From contig NZ_FWXD01000022.1 of the NCBI RefSeq assembly GCF_900176275.1, positions 1 through 64,000 of the forward strand: a DNA stretch of 64,000 nucleotides. Direction: 5' to 3'. Within the stretch, counting starts at the first letter, position 1. Each line of letters opens with the position of its first letter. This document shows positions 9,393 to 18,386 of the stretch, in pieces. Made by a program: the position numbers and the translations under genes. The notes beneath the pieces were generated by a model, which was given only the letters and a program-made list of their open reading frames with translations, was not told the origin of the DNA and made no database searches. This DNA comes from Andreprevotia lacus DSM 23236 (GTDB lineage: Bacteria > Pseudomonadota > Gammaproteobacteria > Burkholderiales > Chitinibacteraceae).

Positions 9393-10478
9393 TCAGACTG
9401 TGGGTGCGTCCGGCAAGCTGTAGCGCAGGCGCGCACGCAGCTGCAGGCTGCGCGCTTCCAGCGTCTTGAGCTGGTTGATGGCTTGCGGGCGCAAGCGCAA
9501 CTGGGGGGACTTGGCCGGCTCGCTGCGCAGCGCATGCAGTTCGCGCAGGCGGCGCAGTGCGGTGGCGGCGTCGTTGCGGTCACGGGCGAGTTCGGCCAGC
9601 AATTCGGCGCAATCCTGCTGCAGCGCCAGCATGCCGGCATGGCGGGCCAGTTCGCGCGCGCCCAGCAGGTTGCGTTCGGCGCTGGCCACGTCGCCCTGTC
9701 TGGCCCAGGCGCGACCCAGTGCCAGCAATGCATGGGCCTTACCCCACAGATTGTCGTTCTCGTTGTGCAGGGCAAAGGCGGTTTCCAGCAGCGGCAATGC
9801 TGCGGCATCGTTGCCCAGTGCGTATTCGATCAGGCCGCGATAGTTGCAGACTTCGGCCGACCACACGCGGTTGTGCACCGGACCGGCCAGCAGGCGTTCG
9901 GCCTCGTCCAGTGCCTCGATCGCGCGCGCATGCAGGCCGGCGCGGTAAGCATCGCCCGCTACATTGATCAGCGCCTCGCAGCACAGCCTGTCCTGCGCCA
10001 GCGGTAGTGCCAGCTTCAGCGCCAACTCGTGGTATTGCAGCGCGGTGGCGTGATCTCCAAAGCCGACGTAAACCTGGCCTACCCCCAGATAGACACGCGC
10101 GCAGTTGTACATGTCGTGGCTGTCGCGCGCATGGGCCAGGCTGGCGGTCCACGCTGCCAGCGCCTGGGTGACATCGCCGGCCACATTGCAGGCGCGGCCG
10201 ACTTCGATCATGGCCTCGACATGCTGGCGGCTGAGGCCGGCTTGCTGGAAGGTCAGTGCGGCGCGGCGGAACAATCGTTGTGCCATCAGGAGCGCGCCGA
10301 CGTGCTGCCAGGCGTGGCCCATGATGAGTTGCGCCAGCCCCACCAGTTGCGGGCTGCCGCTGGCACGCGCGCGCCGCAGCAGTGCTTCACCATCGGCCGG
10401 CTCTGGCGGCGAGCCATTGGCGGCAGCTGTCGCGATGGGTTCCAGTTCGTGCAACAAGTTGTCGTCGCTGGGGTGCAT
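9393..10478 (-). CDS. TPR-repeat protein, no output domain
   Basis: This 361-aa protein is almost entirely helical TPR-like repeats (for example residues 45-330, with ALxxxxxAL spacing) and has no catalytic domain or signal peptide. The ATG at 10478 lies 1 bp after the stop of the GGDEF gene, so the two are translationally coupled. It resembles the TPR half of that cyclase in style, so it may be its partner or a truncated paralog. Specific function is unknown. The C-terminus is a basic helix (QLKTLEARSLQLRARLRY). Confidence 0.7.
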   Translation of the reverse strand: MHPSDDNLLHELEPIATAAANGSPPEPADGEALLRRARASGSPQLVGLAQLIMGHAWQHVGALLMAQRLFRRAALTFQQAGLSRQHVEAMIEVGRACNVAGDVTQALAAWTASLAHARDSHDMYNCARVYLGVGQVYVGFGDHATALQYHELALKLALPLAQDRLCCEALINVAGDAYRAGLHARAIEALDEAERLLAGPVHNRVWSAEVCNYRGLIEYALGNDAAALPLLETAFALHNENDNLWGKAHALLALGRAWARQGDVASAERNLLGARELARHAGMLALQQDCAELLAELARDRNDAATALRRLRELHALRSEPAKSPQLRLRPQAINQLKTLEARSLQLRARLRYSLPDAPTV

Positions 10479-10479
10479 C

Positions 10480-11991
10480 TCAGTGCTCCGGCGCGGTACA
10501 GACGCGATCACGCCCGGTGCGCTTGGCCAGGTAGAGCGCCAGATCGGCCCGTGACAGGAGGATCTCGGCGTTGTCGCCGGGCAGGAACTCTGCACAGCCT
10601 ATGCTCACCGTCAGCGCAAGTTCGGGTTGCGCGGGCCAGCGCTGCGAACGCACACGCAGGCGGATGCGCTCGGCAGTGTGCATGGCGTCGTTCAGGCGCA
10701 CGCCCGGCAGCACCAGCACGAATTCCTCGCCGCCAAAGCGGGCCGGCAGATCGCTGTCGCGGCATTCCTGGCGCAGCAGCTCACCAGCAGATACCAGTAC
10801 ATCATCGCCAACGGCATGGCTGTATTCGTCGTTGACTGATTTGAAATGGTCCAGATCGAGCAACAGCAGACTGAGCGGCTGGCCCGCTTCGGCTGCAGCC
10901 AGCAAATCCGGCAGGCGCTCGTTCAGCGCACGGCGGTTGGGTAACTGGGTCAGGCTGTCGCGATAGGCGGCGTTTTCCAGCTTTTGCAGTTGCTGTCTGC
11001 CGGCCAGCGTTTCCTCGCGCAGCTGTGATAACTCGATTTCCGAGGTCAGCAACTTGAGCCGCATTTCGATGGCGGCAAGCCGTTTGCTGCTGGCATGCCG
11101 GGTGGCGGCGGCCTGGGGCTGGCGTGCCAGAAACGCGTCGAAGTGCTCCAGCGCGCGTTCGTGGTCGCCGCGAGCCTCATAGAGTGCCGCCAGTTCATGG
11201 TGAACATCGGCCTGCAGCACATGGGTGGCCAAAGCATCGGCCTGTGCCAGTGCCGCGTGCAGCGCTGCCTCGCCATCCTGCCCCAATTGCTGTTGCAGCT
11301 GGCCGATGCGCAGCAGGCAGCGCAGGCTGCCGGCAGCACAGTCGGCCTGCGCGTGCAGCTGGTGCGCGCGGTCGTGATAAACCAGGGCATCGGTCAGCCG
11401 GCCGTGCAGTCGATAGAGTTCGGCCAGTGTTTCAAACTGGCTGGCGGGCCAGTTGGTAGTGCCGTCCTGCTCGATCTGCCACAGCAGCGCGGCCGAAGTT
11501 GCGGTGTCTTGCAAGGCCAGCAGATCTGTTGCCAGCGCCAGCCGGCAAGCCGAGCGCAATGTCTGCTCGGCGCCCGGTACCAGATCGATGGCGTGTTCGT
11601 GCAGGCGCAGTGCGGTTTCGCAGTCGCCGCTGCGGGCGTGGGTGTCGCCCACGGCCAGCCACAGCCGGGCGATCAGCGCACGGTCGCCAGTGCCTTGGGC
11701 GCGCTCCAGTCCTGCCAGCCAAGTGCTGACGGCCTTGCCGCCATGGCCTTCCAGCAGCTGGCTTTGCCCCAGCAGCAGGGCAATTTCGGCCTGTTCCGCA
11801 GTATTCCACTGGCCGTGACGCAGCGCTTGGGTGAGCAGCAGTGACGCCGGCAGCTCGCGCTTCACCAGCGCGCGCGCCTGCACAAGCAGGTCGGCCTGCG
11901 CGGGCAGCAGGGTGCGTATGGACGGGGAGGGGGAAACGGCATTCATGGTGAACCGGGCAGGCTGGGCGGGTTGCTGCGCATTTTCAGACAT
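10480..11991 (-). CDS. Diguanylate cyclase with N-terminal TPR region
   Basis: This protein (about 503 aa from the 11991 ATG) has TPR-like repeats over roughly residues 20-310, a short coiled coil (ETLAGRQQLQKLENAAYRDS), then a GGDEF domain. The active-site signature is ARFGGEEFVLVLPG. An RxxD allosteric I-site (RDSD) lies five residues upstream, so the enzyme should make c-di-GMP and be feedback inhibited. There are no membrane segments. The start is uncertain: ATGs at 11991 and 11946 both lack a clear ribosome binding site. Confidence 0.88.
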   Translation of the reverse strand: MSENAQQPAQPARFTMNAVSPSPSIRTLLPAQADLLVQARALVKRELPASLLLTQALRHGQWNTAEQAEIALLLGQSQLLEGHGGKAVSTWLAGLERAQGTGDRALIARLWLAVGDTHARSGDCETALRLHEHAIDLVPGAEQTLRSACRLALATDLLALQDTATSAALLWQIEQDGTTNWPASQFETLAELYRLHGRLTDALVYHDRAHQLHAQADCAAGSLRCLLRIGQLQQQLGQDGEAALHAALAQADALATHVLQADVHHELAALYEARGDHERALEHFDAFLARQPQAAATRHASSKRLAAIEMRLKLLTSEIELSQLREETLAGRQQLQKLENAAYRDSLTQLPNRRALNERLPDLLAAAEAGQPLSLLLLDLDHFKSVNDEYSHAVGDDVLVSAGELLRQECRDSDLPARFGGEEFVLVLPGVRLNDAMHTAERIRLRVRSQRWPAQPELALTVSIGCAEFLPGDNAEILLSRADLALYLAKRTGRDRVCTAPEH

Positions 11992-12049
11992 GGTGCCAAG
12001 CCGGCCCGGCGGGTGCAAGCCTCATCGCCGGTGTCGCACCTGGCTGTGA

Positions 12050-13180
12050 TCAGCGCAACGGTTCCAGCCGGTTCAAGGCCTCCTGCAACAAATTGGTGGG
12101 GCAACCGAAGTTGAGGCGCAGAAAGCCCGGCGTGCCGAAGTCGCGCCCGTCCGACAGGCCGACGCCGTGCGCTTCGAACACCGGTAGCGGGTTCTCAGCA
12201 TCGATGGCGCGGGCATCGATCCACGCCAGATAGGTGGCCTGCGGAATGGTGATTTTCAGCCGGCTCGACTGCGCAAACCAGTCGCGCAGCAGTGCGCGGT
12301 TCTCGCGCAGGGTGGCGATCAAGCCGGCATGCCAGATGCCGTCGTCACGGTAGGCTGCTTCGGCAGCGGTATAGCCCAGCAGATTGACGGCCGGTGTGAG
12401 ACCCAGCGTGCTGCGGCGCAGGCGGTTGCGCAGCGCGGCATCCGGTACCACGGCCAGCGCGCAGCCCAGTCCGGCGATGTTCCAGGTTTTTGATGGCGCC
12501 AGCAGCGTGATGGTGCGGCTGGCAAAGTCCGGGTCCAGGCTGGCCAGCGGCGTGTGTTGGGTGCCTTCATCCAGCAGCAGGTCGCAATGGATTTCGTCCG
12601 AGCAGATGATGAGGTCGTGCCGGCGCGCTACATCGATCAACTGGCGCAGCTCGTCGTCGCTCCAGATGCGGCCAACCGGGTTGTGCGGATGGCACAGCAT
12701 CAGCAGGCGGGTGCGCGGCGTGATGGCGGCTTCCAGCTCGGCCACATCCCAGCGCCATTGCCCGTCGGCGTGCTGGTGCAGCGGCACGGTGATCAGCTCG
12801 CGCTCGCCCAGTGGCGGCGCGTGCAGGAATTTGGGGTAGACCGGGGTGAAGGTAAGCACGGCATCGCCCGGCTCGCCAATGGCGCGGCAGGCAATGTTCA
12901 GCCCCTGTACCAGCCCTGGCAGCCAGACGATCCATGCGGGGTCGACCTGCCAGCGATAGACGCGGCTGGCGTAGTCGATGAAGGCTTCAATCAGGCTGGC
13001 GGGCGGATCGGTGTAGCCGAACACACCGTGCGCCACGCGCTCGTGCAGCGCGGCAATCACCGACGGCGGGCTCTGGAAGTCCATATCGGCCACCCACATC
13101 GGCAGGATGTCGGTGCCGGCGTACTTGGCCCATTTCTGGCTGGCGGTGGGGGTGCGGTCTATCTGCTGGCGAAACGGCAT
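12050..13180 (-). CDS. MalY/PatB-type PLP-dependent C-S lyase
   Basis: This 376-aa fold-type I aminotransferase-like protein has the opening DRTPTASQKWAKYAGTDILPMWVADMDF, recognised here by the short motif PMWVADMDF. It has the LCHPHNPVGRIW substrate region, CSDEIHCDLL, and the PLP-lysine motif SKTWNIAGLGCA. These are hallmarks of PatB/MalY cystathionine beta-lyases. It lies 23 bp after the Cys/Met metabolism enzyme gene, suggesting one operon acting on cystathionine or cystine. Confidence 0.9.
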   Translation of the reverse strand: MPFRQQIDRTPTASQKWAKYAGTDILPMWVADMDFQSPPSVIAALHERVAHGVFGYTDPPASLIEAFIDYASRVYRWQVDPAWIVWLPGLVQGLNIACRAIGEPGDAVLTFTPVYPKFLHAPPLGERELITVPLHQHADGQWRWDVAELEAAITPRTRLLMLCHPHNPVGRIWSDDELRQLIDVARRHDLIICSDEIHCDLLLDEGTQHTPLASLDPDFASRTITLLAPSKTWNIAGLGCALAVVPDAALRNRLRRSTLGLTPAVNLLGYTAAEAAYRDDGIWHAGLIATLRENRALLRDWFAQSSRLKITIPQATYLAWIDARAIDAENPLPVFEAHGVGLSDGRDFGTPGFLRLNFGCPTNLLQEALNRLEPLR

Positions 13181-13203
13181 GGCAATACTCGAAATGGTTT
13201 GAA

Positions 13204-14355
13204 TCAGCGGGCCAGGGCGGCGGCGAGGTCGGCAATCAGGTCGGCCGGATCTTCAATGCCGACCGACAGCCGCACCAGGGTATCGGTGACGCCCAGCCGT
13301 GCGCGCTCTGCCGGTGGCAGGTTGGCATGGGTCTGGATGGCCGGCACGGTGATCAGGCTCTCCACGCCGCCCAGACTCTCGGCGTAGGCAATCAGTTTCA
13401 CACCTTCAATGAGCGTGGCAACAGCATCAGTCGAGGTCAGTTCAAAGGACAGCACCGCACCATAACCGGTGGCAAACAGCCTGAGTGGCTGGTGGCCGGC
13501 GTCATCGGACAGGCCCGGATAGTACACCCGGCTGATCTGTGGCTGCTGGCAGAGCCATTGCGCAATGGTGAGCGCGTTGCGTTGTTGGGCTTCCAGCCGC
13601 AGTGCCAGCGTTTTCAGCCCGCGCAGGGTCAGCCACGCATCCTGTGGCGCCAGCACTGCGCCGACGGCATTCTGCAGATAGCCGATGCGCTGGGCCAGTT
13701 CGGGCGTGCGCGCGCTGACGATGCCGGCAATGGTGTCGTTGTGGCCGGCCAGATATTTGGAGGCCGAATGCACCACGATATCCGCCCCCAGCCCGTCGCC
13801 CAGATCAAGCGGGCGCAGCCAGTAGGGGGTAAGGAAGGTGTTGTCGACGATGAGCAACAGCTCGCGTTCGCGTGCCAGCTGCGCCAGTGCGGGCAGGTCG
13901 GCCACCAGCAAACAGGGGTTGGACAGCGATTCGACCAGAATGGCGCGGGTGTTGGGGCTGATGGCGGCTTGATATGCGGCGGTGTCGGTCACCGCGACAT
14001 AGCTCGCAGTCAGGCCCAGCCGGGCAAAGACCTGCTCCAGCAGGCGCGTGGTGCCGCCGTAGGCACCCTCGGCCACCACCAGATGATCACCGCTGTTGAA
14101 CAGACAGAACAGCGTGGACAGTGCCGCCAGCCCACTGCCGAAGGCGAAGCTGCCGGCGGCACCTTCGATCTGCGTCATCGCGTCTTCCAGTGCCTGCCGG
14201 GTGGGGTTGCCGCTGCGCGTGTAATCGTAGCCTGTGCTGGCGCCGAGGGCCGGGTGGGCAAAGGTGGCGGTCTGATAGATCGGCGTGCTGATGGCGCCGG
14301 TGGCGGGGTCGCGCCGGTTGCCCGCTTGGGCGAGCAGGGTGGCAAGGCGGTGCAT
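13204..14355 (-). CDS. Cys/Met metabolism PLP enzyme (cystathionine gamma-synthase / gamma-lyase type)
   Basis: This 383-aa protein has the family features: YDYTRSGNPTRQALE, an SLSNPCLLVADL segment, VDNTFLTPYWLRP, and the PLP-lysine motif SASKYLAGHND. The ATG at 14355 with TGGAG upstream is preferred to a TTG 18 bp earlier. Synthase and lyase activities cannot be separated by eye. It is divergent from the amino-acid binding protein gene at 14547, and with the C-S lyase downstream it points to sulfur amino acid metabolism. Confidence 0.88.
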   Translation of the reverse strand: MHRLATLLAQAGNRRDPATGAISTPIYQTATFAHPALGASTGYDYTRSGNPTRQALEDAMTQIEGAAGSFAFGSGLAALSTLFCLFNSGDHLVVAEGAYGGTTRLLEQVFARLGLTASYVAVTDTAAYQAAISPNTRAILVESLSNPCLLVADLPALAQLARERELLLIVDNTFLTPYWLRPLDLGDGLGADIVVHSASKYLAGHNDTIAGIVSARTPELAQRIGYLQNAVGAVLAPQDAWLTLRGLKTLALRLEAQQRNALTIAQWLCQQPQISRVYYPGLSDDAGHQPLRLFATGYGAVLSFELTSTDAVATLIEGVKLIAYAESLGGVESLITVPAIQTHANLPPAERARLGVTDTLVRLSVGIEDPADLIADLAAALAR

Positions 14356-14515
14356 CGTGGCTCCAGTTGGCAATGCTTGCCAAAAACTTACATGCTTTTG
14401 GCCGGACTGACCAGTGGCAGTTTTCGCTGGCGTGGGCGGGATCAGGGCTATCCTGTATTTGCGGTCTGTAGCGTTGACCTGGGGTGGCGACGCTGATTAA
14501 TATTTCCATTCGATA

Positions 14516-14530
14516 TCAAATTTTATTTGA
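14516..14530. promoter_or_regulatory. Perfect 6-3-6 inverted repeat upstream of the binding-protein gene
   Basis: TCAAAT-TTT-ATTTGA is a perfect inverted repeat 16 bp before the ATG at 14547, in an AT-rich stretch between divergent genes. It could be an operator for a sulfur or amino-acid regulator. No specific regulator is identified. Confidence 0.35.
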
Positions 14531-14546
14531 AATAAGGAATTGGAAT

Positions 14547-15329
14547 ATGAAAATGCGCCATTGGCTGGTGGCTGCCAGCCTGCTTGGATTGAGTCTGCAT
14601 GCGGCTGCGGCCGATCTGCTCGATACCGTCAAACAGCGCGGCACGCTCAAGGTGGCACTGGAAGGCACCTATCCGCCGTTCAACTACAAGGAAAACAACG
14701 AGCTGGCCGGTTTCGAGGTCGAGCTGGCCAAGGCATTGGCGCAGAAGCTGGGCGTGAAGGCGGAATTCACCACCAGTGAGTGGAGCGCCATCCTCGCTGG
14801 TCTGCAAGCGGGCAAGTATGACGTGGTGATAAACCAGGTTGGCATTACCGACAAGCGCAAGCAGACCTTCGATTTCTCCGAGCCGTATACCATCTCGGCG
14901 CCGCAGCTCATCGTGCGCAAAGATGAAAAGCGCGTGTTCAAGTCGCTGGATGACCTGAAGGGCAAAAAGCTGGGCTTGGGGCAGGGCACCAACTATGCCG
15001 ATATTGCCAAGGCGGTGGGTGGCATCGATGTGAAAACCTATCCGGGCGCGCAGGAATACCTGCAGGACCTGGCGCTGGGCCGCATCGATGCAGCGCTGAA
15101 CGACAGCCTGCTGATTCCCTATATCGTCAAGCAGACCAAGCTGCCACTCAAGCCGGGTGCGCCGGTGGGCGAGCTGGAAAAATCCGGTATCCCGTTTGCC
15201 AAGAACAACCCCAAGTTCAAGGCTGCGCTGAACAAGGCACTGGCTGATCTGCAGGCCGATGGCACGTTTGCCAAGATTTCCACCAAGTGGTTTGACCGGG
15301 ACGTGAGCAAGCCGCCGGTTGCGCAGTAA
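14547..15329 (+). CDS. Amino-acid (probably cystine) ABC transporter substrate-binding protein
   Basis: This 260-aa protein starts at the ATG at 14547, with AAGGAATTGG upstream. It has a signal peptide (KMRHWLVAASLLGLSLHAAAA). The solute-binding family 3 fold shows LKVALEGTYPPFNYKE, LAGFEVELAKALAQKLG, VVINQVGITDKRKQTFDFSEPY and a GLGQGTNYAD hinge. The GTYPPFN and TNYAD motifs resemble cystine and polar amino acid binders. Two divergent C-S metabolism genes next door support cystine as substrate (inference). It acts in the periplasm. Confidence 0.87.
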   Translation: MKMRHWLVAASLLGLSLHAAAADLLDTVKQRGTLKVALEGTYPPFNYKENNELAGFEVELAKALAQKLGVKAEFTTSEWSAILAGLQAGKYDVVINQVGITDKRKQTFDFSEPYTISAPQLIVRKDEKRVFKSLDDLKGKKLGLGQGTNYADIAKAVGGIDVKTYPGAQEYLQDLALGRIDAALNDSLLIPYIVKQTKLPLKPGAPVGELEKSGIPFAKNNPKFKAALNKALADLQADGTFAKISTKWFDRDVSKPPVAQ

Positions 15330-15353
15330 AATAGTGGTCATACCCAACGCTCA

Positions 15354-15383
15354 CCCCCGGCGCAGGCCGGGGGTTTTGTTTTT
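15354..15383 (+). terminator. Rho-independent-type hairpin between binding protein and permease genes
   Basis: An 8-bp stem CCCCCGGC / GCCGGGGG with a 4-base loop is followed by TTTTGTTTTT. It lies between two genes of the same transporter, so it probably lowers permease expression relative to the binding protein. Confidence 0.8.
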
Positions 15384-15397
15384 GCCGGAGTAATGCA

Positions 15398-16066
15398 ATG
15401 GATGTCCATGGCCTGATCGAACTGCTGCGCGATGCGCTGCCGCTGATGCTCAAGGGCACGCTGTATACCCTGTTGCTGGCCGTGGCATCGATGCTGGGTG
15501 GTTTCCTGGTGGGGGCGACGGTGGCCGGGGTGCGGCTGGCCAGATTGCCGCTGTTGAGCCAGCTGGCTGCGCTGTATGTGAGCTGCATGCGCGGTACGCC
15601 GCTGTTGGTGCAGCTCTTTGTCATTTATTTCGGTCTGCCCAGCATCGGTATCCAGTTTGAACCGATCACTGCCGGTATTCTGGGGCTGAGCCTGAATGTG
15701 GGCGCGTATCTGTCCGAAACCCTGCGCGGTGCAATCATCGGTGTAGCGCATGGTCAGTGGGAGGCCGGTAAAAGCCTGGGCCTGACGCAGGCGCAGGTGT
15801 TGCGCTACGTGATCGGCCCGCAAGCGCTGCGGCTGGCAGTGCCCAGTCTGTCCAACAGCCTGATCAGCCTGATCAAGGACACCTCGCTGGTATCGGTGGT
15901 GGCCGTGGGCGAGCTGATGCTGGCCACCAAGGAGGTGATTGCCACCACCTTCCAGCCATTTCCGCTTTATCTGGCGGCGGCCGGCATCTATTGGGCGCTG
16001 AGTGCCTCGTTCGAGCTGGTGCAGAAGCGGCTGGAGGCGCGCTTGAACCGTAGCTATCAACGCTGA
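15398..16066 (+). CDS. Amino-acid ABC transporter permease
   Basis: This 222-aa integral membrane protein of the HisMQ/GlnP type begins with LLRDALPLMLKGTLYTLLLA and carries the conserved YVSCMRGTPLLVQLFVIYF segment. It also has the EAA loop EAGKSLGLTQAQVLRYVIGPQALRLAVPSL (the EAGKSLGLT part is the ATPase contact). The ATG has CCGGAG upstream. It follows the binding protein gene by 68 bp. The ATP-binding subunit is not found next to it in this window, so it must be elsewhere or shared. Confidence 0.9.
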   Translation: MDVHGLIELLRDALPLMLKGTLYTLLLAVASMLGGFLVGATVAGVRLARLPLLSQLAALYVSCMRGTPLLVQLFVIYFGLPSIGIQFEPITAGILGLSLNVGAYLSETLRGAIIGVAHGQWEAGKSLGLTQAQVLRYVIGPQALRLAVPSLSNSLISLIKDTSLVSVVAVGELMLATKEVIATTFQPFPLYLAAAGIYWALSASFELVQKRLEARLNRSYQR

Positions 16067-16212
16067 CAGCCGGGTCAATCCGCAAGCACTGCACGGCAAA
16101 CAAAAAAAATCTGCAGCCGTGTTGTCATATCCATCTCCCTCCCACGACCAAGCCATCACAGAGACCGTGCAAGTTCCGTTTGCCGGTGCCTGGTCCAGAA
16201 AAGGAAAACGAG

Positions 16213-16512
16213 ATGAGCATCGGTGCAATCTGTTCCCCGGCTTCGGCCACCACACTGGCTGGCGGTAGTGCCGGCATCGCGCAACAGCTGGATGTGTTAC
16301 AGCGCAAATATGCCGACATCGCTGGCTGTGCGACCACGCCACAGAACGAAAAGATCAAGCAGGAATCCGCGCTGGATCAGCAGATACAGTCCTTGCGTAC
16401 GCAGCAGACGCAGGCCACGACGGTGCAGCAGCCGGCTGGCAACAGCGATAGTGCTGGGACTGCCGCCGGGCGGCAGCGCAATCCGTATGCGCTGGTCGAT
16501 ACCTATGCCTGA
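16213..16512 (+). CDS. Small hypothetical protein with coiled coil
   Basis: This 99-aa protein starts at the ATG at 16213, with AAGGAAAACGAG upstream. It is Ala/Gln-rich with a heptad-like helix over about residues 16-65 (QQLDVLQRKYADI, then LDQQIQSLRTQQTQ) and a disordered tail. The composition resembles FlxA-like small proteins but the match is only general. Neighbours do not suggest a role. Confidence 0.55.
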   Translation: MSIGAICSPASATTLAGGSAGIAQQLDVLQRKYADIAGCATTPQNEKIKQESALDQQIQSLRTQQTQATTVQQPAGNSDSAGTAAGRQRNPYALVDTYA

Positions 16513-16693
16513 GCTGCGCCGATCTGCGCAATTTGCTGTTTGAATTTGCACAGATTCGCGCAGCCGCTACGGCCACGTTCCAGCAAGTACGCGCTTGCTG
16601 ACGCCGTTTGTTGCGGTGTAGCGCCCGGCACGCAGGCTGGTATGCCATTTGCTCTGTCTTCGTTGACTTCAACGACAACGTGGACCTTGCATC

Positions 16694-17527
16694 ATGGGCA
16701 AACCGCAGGATTTTTCGCCGCTCGACCTCGCCAATGGCCGTTATGGTCGCAATGAACTCACCGAGGTGCCTGACTTCAACAGCACGCTGGAAGTGCTGCT
16801 GGGGCATCGTTCGGTGCGCGCTTTCGTGCCGGAACGGCTGGCCGAGGGTACGCTGGAACTGCTGATCGCCGCTGGCCAGTCGGCGCCCAGCTCGTCCAAC
16901 CTGCAAGTGTGGAGCGTGCTGGCGGTGGAAGACCCGCTGCGCCGTGCCCGGCTGTCGCAACTGGCCGGCAACCAGGTGCACGTGGCGCAGGCACCGCTGG
17001 TGCTGGTGTTCCTGGCCGATCTGGCCCGTGTGTCCACGCTGGCGCAACAGCAGGGCGAAACGATCAGCGGCCCGGATTATCTCGATACCTATCTGATGGC
17101 GGTGATCGACGCCGCGCTGGCCGCGCAGAACGTGGTCACCGCAGCCGAATCGCTGGGCCTGGGTAGCGTGTATATCGGCGCGCTGCGCAACAAGCCCGAA
17201 GAGGTTGCTGCCGAGCTGGGCCTGCCGCCCAAGGTATTCCCGGTATTCGGTCTGGTGATCGGCCAGCCGGACCCGCTGCGCCCGGCGTCGGTCAAGCCGC
17301 GGCTGTCGCAGCGCGCGGTGCTGCACCGCGAGCAGTATTCGGTCGAGCAGCAGGATGCCGCCGTGGCCGATTACGACGCCGTCATTACTGCCTTTCAGCG
17401 CAGCCAGGGGTTGCCGCAGCAACCGTGGTCGCAGCAGGTGGTCAGTCGCTTGCGCGGGCCGGAGGCACTGAACGGCCGTGATCGCTTGCTTGAAGCGATC
17501 AGCAATCTCGGTTTTACGCTCAACTGA
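16694..17527 (+). CDS. NADPH-dependent nitroreductase (NfsA-like)
   Basis: This 277-aa flavoprotein-fold oxidoreductase has the nitroreductase opening LLGHRSVRAFVPERL (FMN phosphate contact, HRSVR) and the QSAPSSSNLQVWSV motif. Further on are AAESLGLGSVYIGALRN and PVFGLVIGQPD. These are shared by NfsA-type enzymes that reduce nitro compounds, quinones or flavins. It precedes the methyltransferase and GST genes on the same strand with short gaps (18 and 22 bp), so the three may form a detoxification operon (inference). Confidence 0.85.
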   Translation: MGKPQDFSPLDLANGRYGRNELTEVPDFNSTLEVLLGHRSVRAFVPERLAEGTLELLIAAGQSAPSSSNLQVWSVLAVEDPLRRARLSQLAGNQVHVAQAPLVLVFLADLARVSTLAQQQGETISGPDYLDTYLMAVIDAALAAQNVVTAAESLGLGSVYIGALRNKPEEVAAELGLPPKVFPVFGLVIGQPDPLRPASVKPRLSQRAVLHREQYSVEQQDAAVADYDAVITAFQRSQGLPQQPWSQQVVSRLRGPEALNGRDRLLEAISNLGFTLN

Positions 17528-17545
17528 ACACCCCGGATCAACATC

Positions 17546-18364
17546 ATGCCCAGCCTTACCCTGGATACCCCCGAGCTTGCCGAACAATATGATCGCGTCA
17601 GTGATCTGCAATACGAACACGGCCAGCATTTACTCAATGCGCTGCAACTCAAACCCGGTGAAACGTTGCTGGATGTCGGCTGCGGCACTGGCCGGCTGAC
17701 CGCATTTGCTGCGCGCCATTTCATCGGCCCCACCGGCCGCGTGCTTGGCATCGACCCTTTGCCGCTGCGCATCGACATCGGTCGCCGTCGCGCTGAGGAG
17801 CTGGGTCTGGCACAACTGTCCTTCAATGTGGGGCAGGCCGAAGCACTGCACGCAGTTGCTGATGCGAGCGCCGATGCGGTGGTGCTTAACAGCGTTTACC
17901 ACTGGCTGCCGGACAAGGCACCGGCGCTGGCCGAGGCGATCCGCGTGCTCAAGCCGGGTGGCCGCATTGCCATCAGCAGCGCCAGCCGCGAACGGCCGCA
18001 TGACGTACAGCGGCTGGTGTCCGAGGTACTGGCCGAGGCCGGCCTGGGGCGCGGGCAGGGCAGCGGCAGCACGCCGCACAAGGTGTCGTTTGGCGAGCTG
18101 GCCTTCCAGCTTGAATCGGCCGGTTTCCATGTTGATGAAATCCGCCTGCGCCGCTTTGCCGACCGCTTTGCCGATGCCGACAGCGTGCTGGCGTTCAATC
18201 AGTCCAGCTCGTTCGGCAATTTCCTCGGCGAATTTCTGCCGCAGGTGCGCCAGCAACTGATCGCGCGCTTCAACGAGCGCTTGCAGGCACATCGCGACGA
18301 GCGCGGCATTTTGCTGCACCGCAATCTGCTGTTTGCCGTTGCGCACAAGCCGGCCACACGCTGA
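17546..18364 (+). CDS. Class I SAM-dependent methyltransferase
   Basis: This 272-aa protein has the SAM-binding motif LLDVGCGTGRLTAFAARHF (about residues 33-51), the acidic motif II region VLGIDPLPLRIDIGRRR, and the motif LKPGGRIAIS. This is a UbiE/arsenite-methyltransferase-like Rossmann methyltransferase. It lacks the extra cysteines of ArsM, so the substrate is unknown. It lies between nitroreductase and glutathione S-transferase genes. Confidence 0.82.
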   Translation: MPSLTLDTPELAEQYDRVSDLQYEHGQHLLNALQLKPGETLLDVGCGTGRLTAFAARHFIGPTGRVLGIDPLPLRIDIGRRRAEELGLAQLSFNVGQAEALHAVADASADAVVLNSVYHWLPDKAPALAEAIRVLKPGGRIAISSASRERPHDVQRLVSEVLAEAGLGRGQGSGSTPHKVSFGELAFQLESAGFHVDEIRLRRFADRFADADSVLAFNQSSSFGNFLGEFLPQVRQQLIARFNERLQAHRDERGILLHRNLLFAVAHKPATR

Positions 18365-18386
18365 ACATTCATTACCGGAACTACAT

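Noticed and set aside
9086-9808. A 240-codon minus-strand frame overlapping the TPR gene
   Set aside because: Cys/Trp/Arg-rich composition with no domain, and it is out of frame with the well-formed TPR protein.
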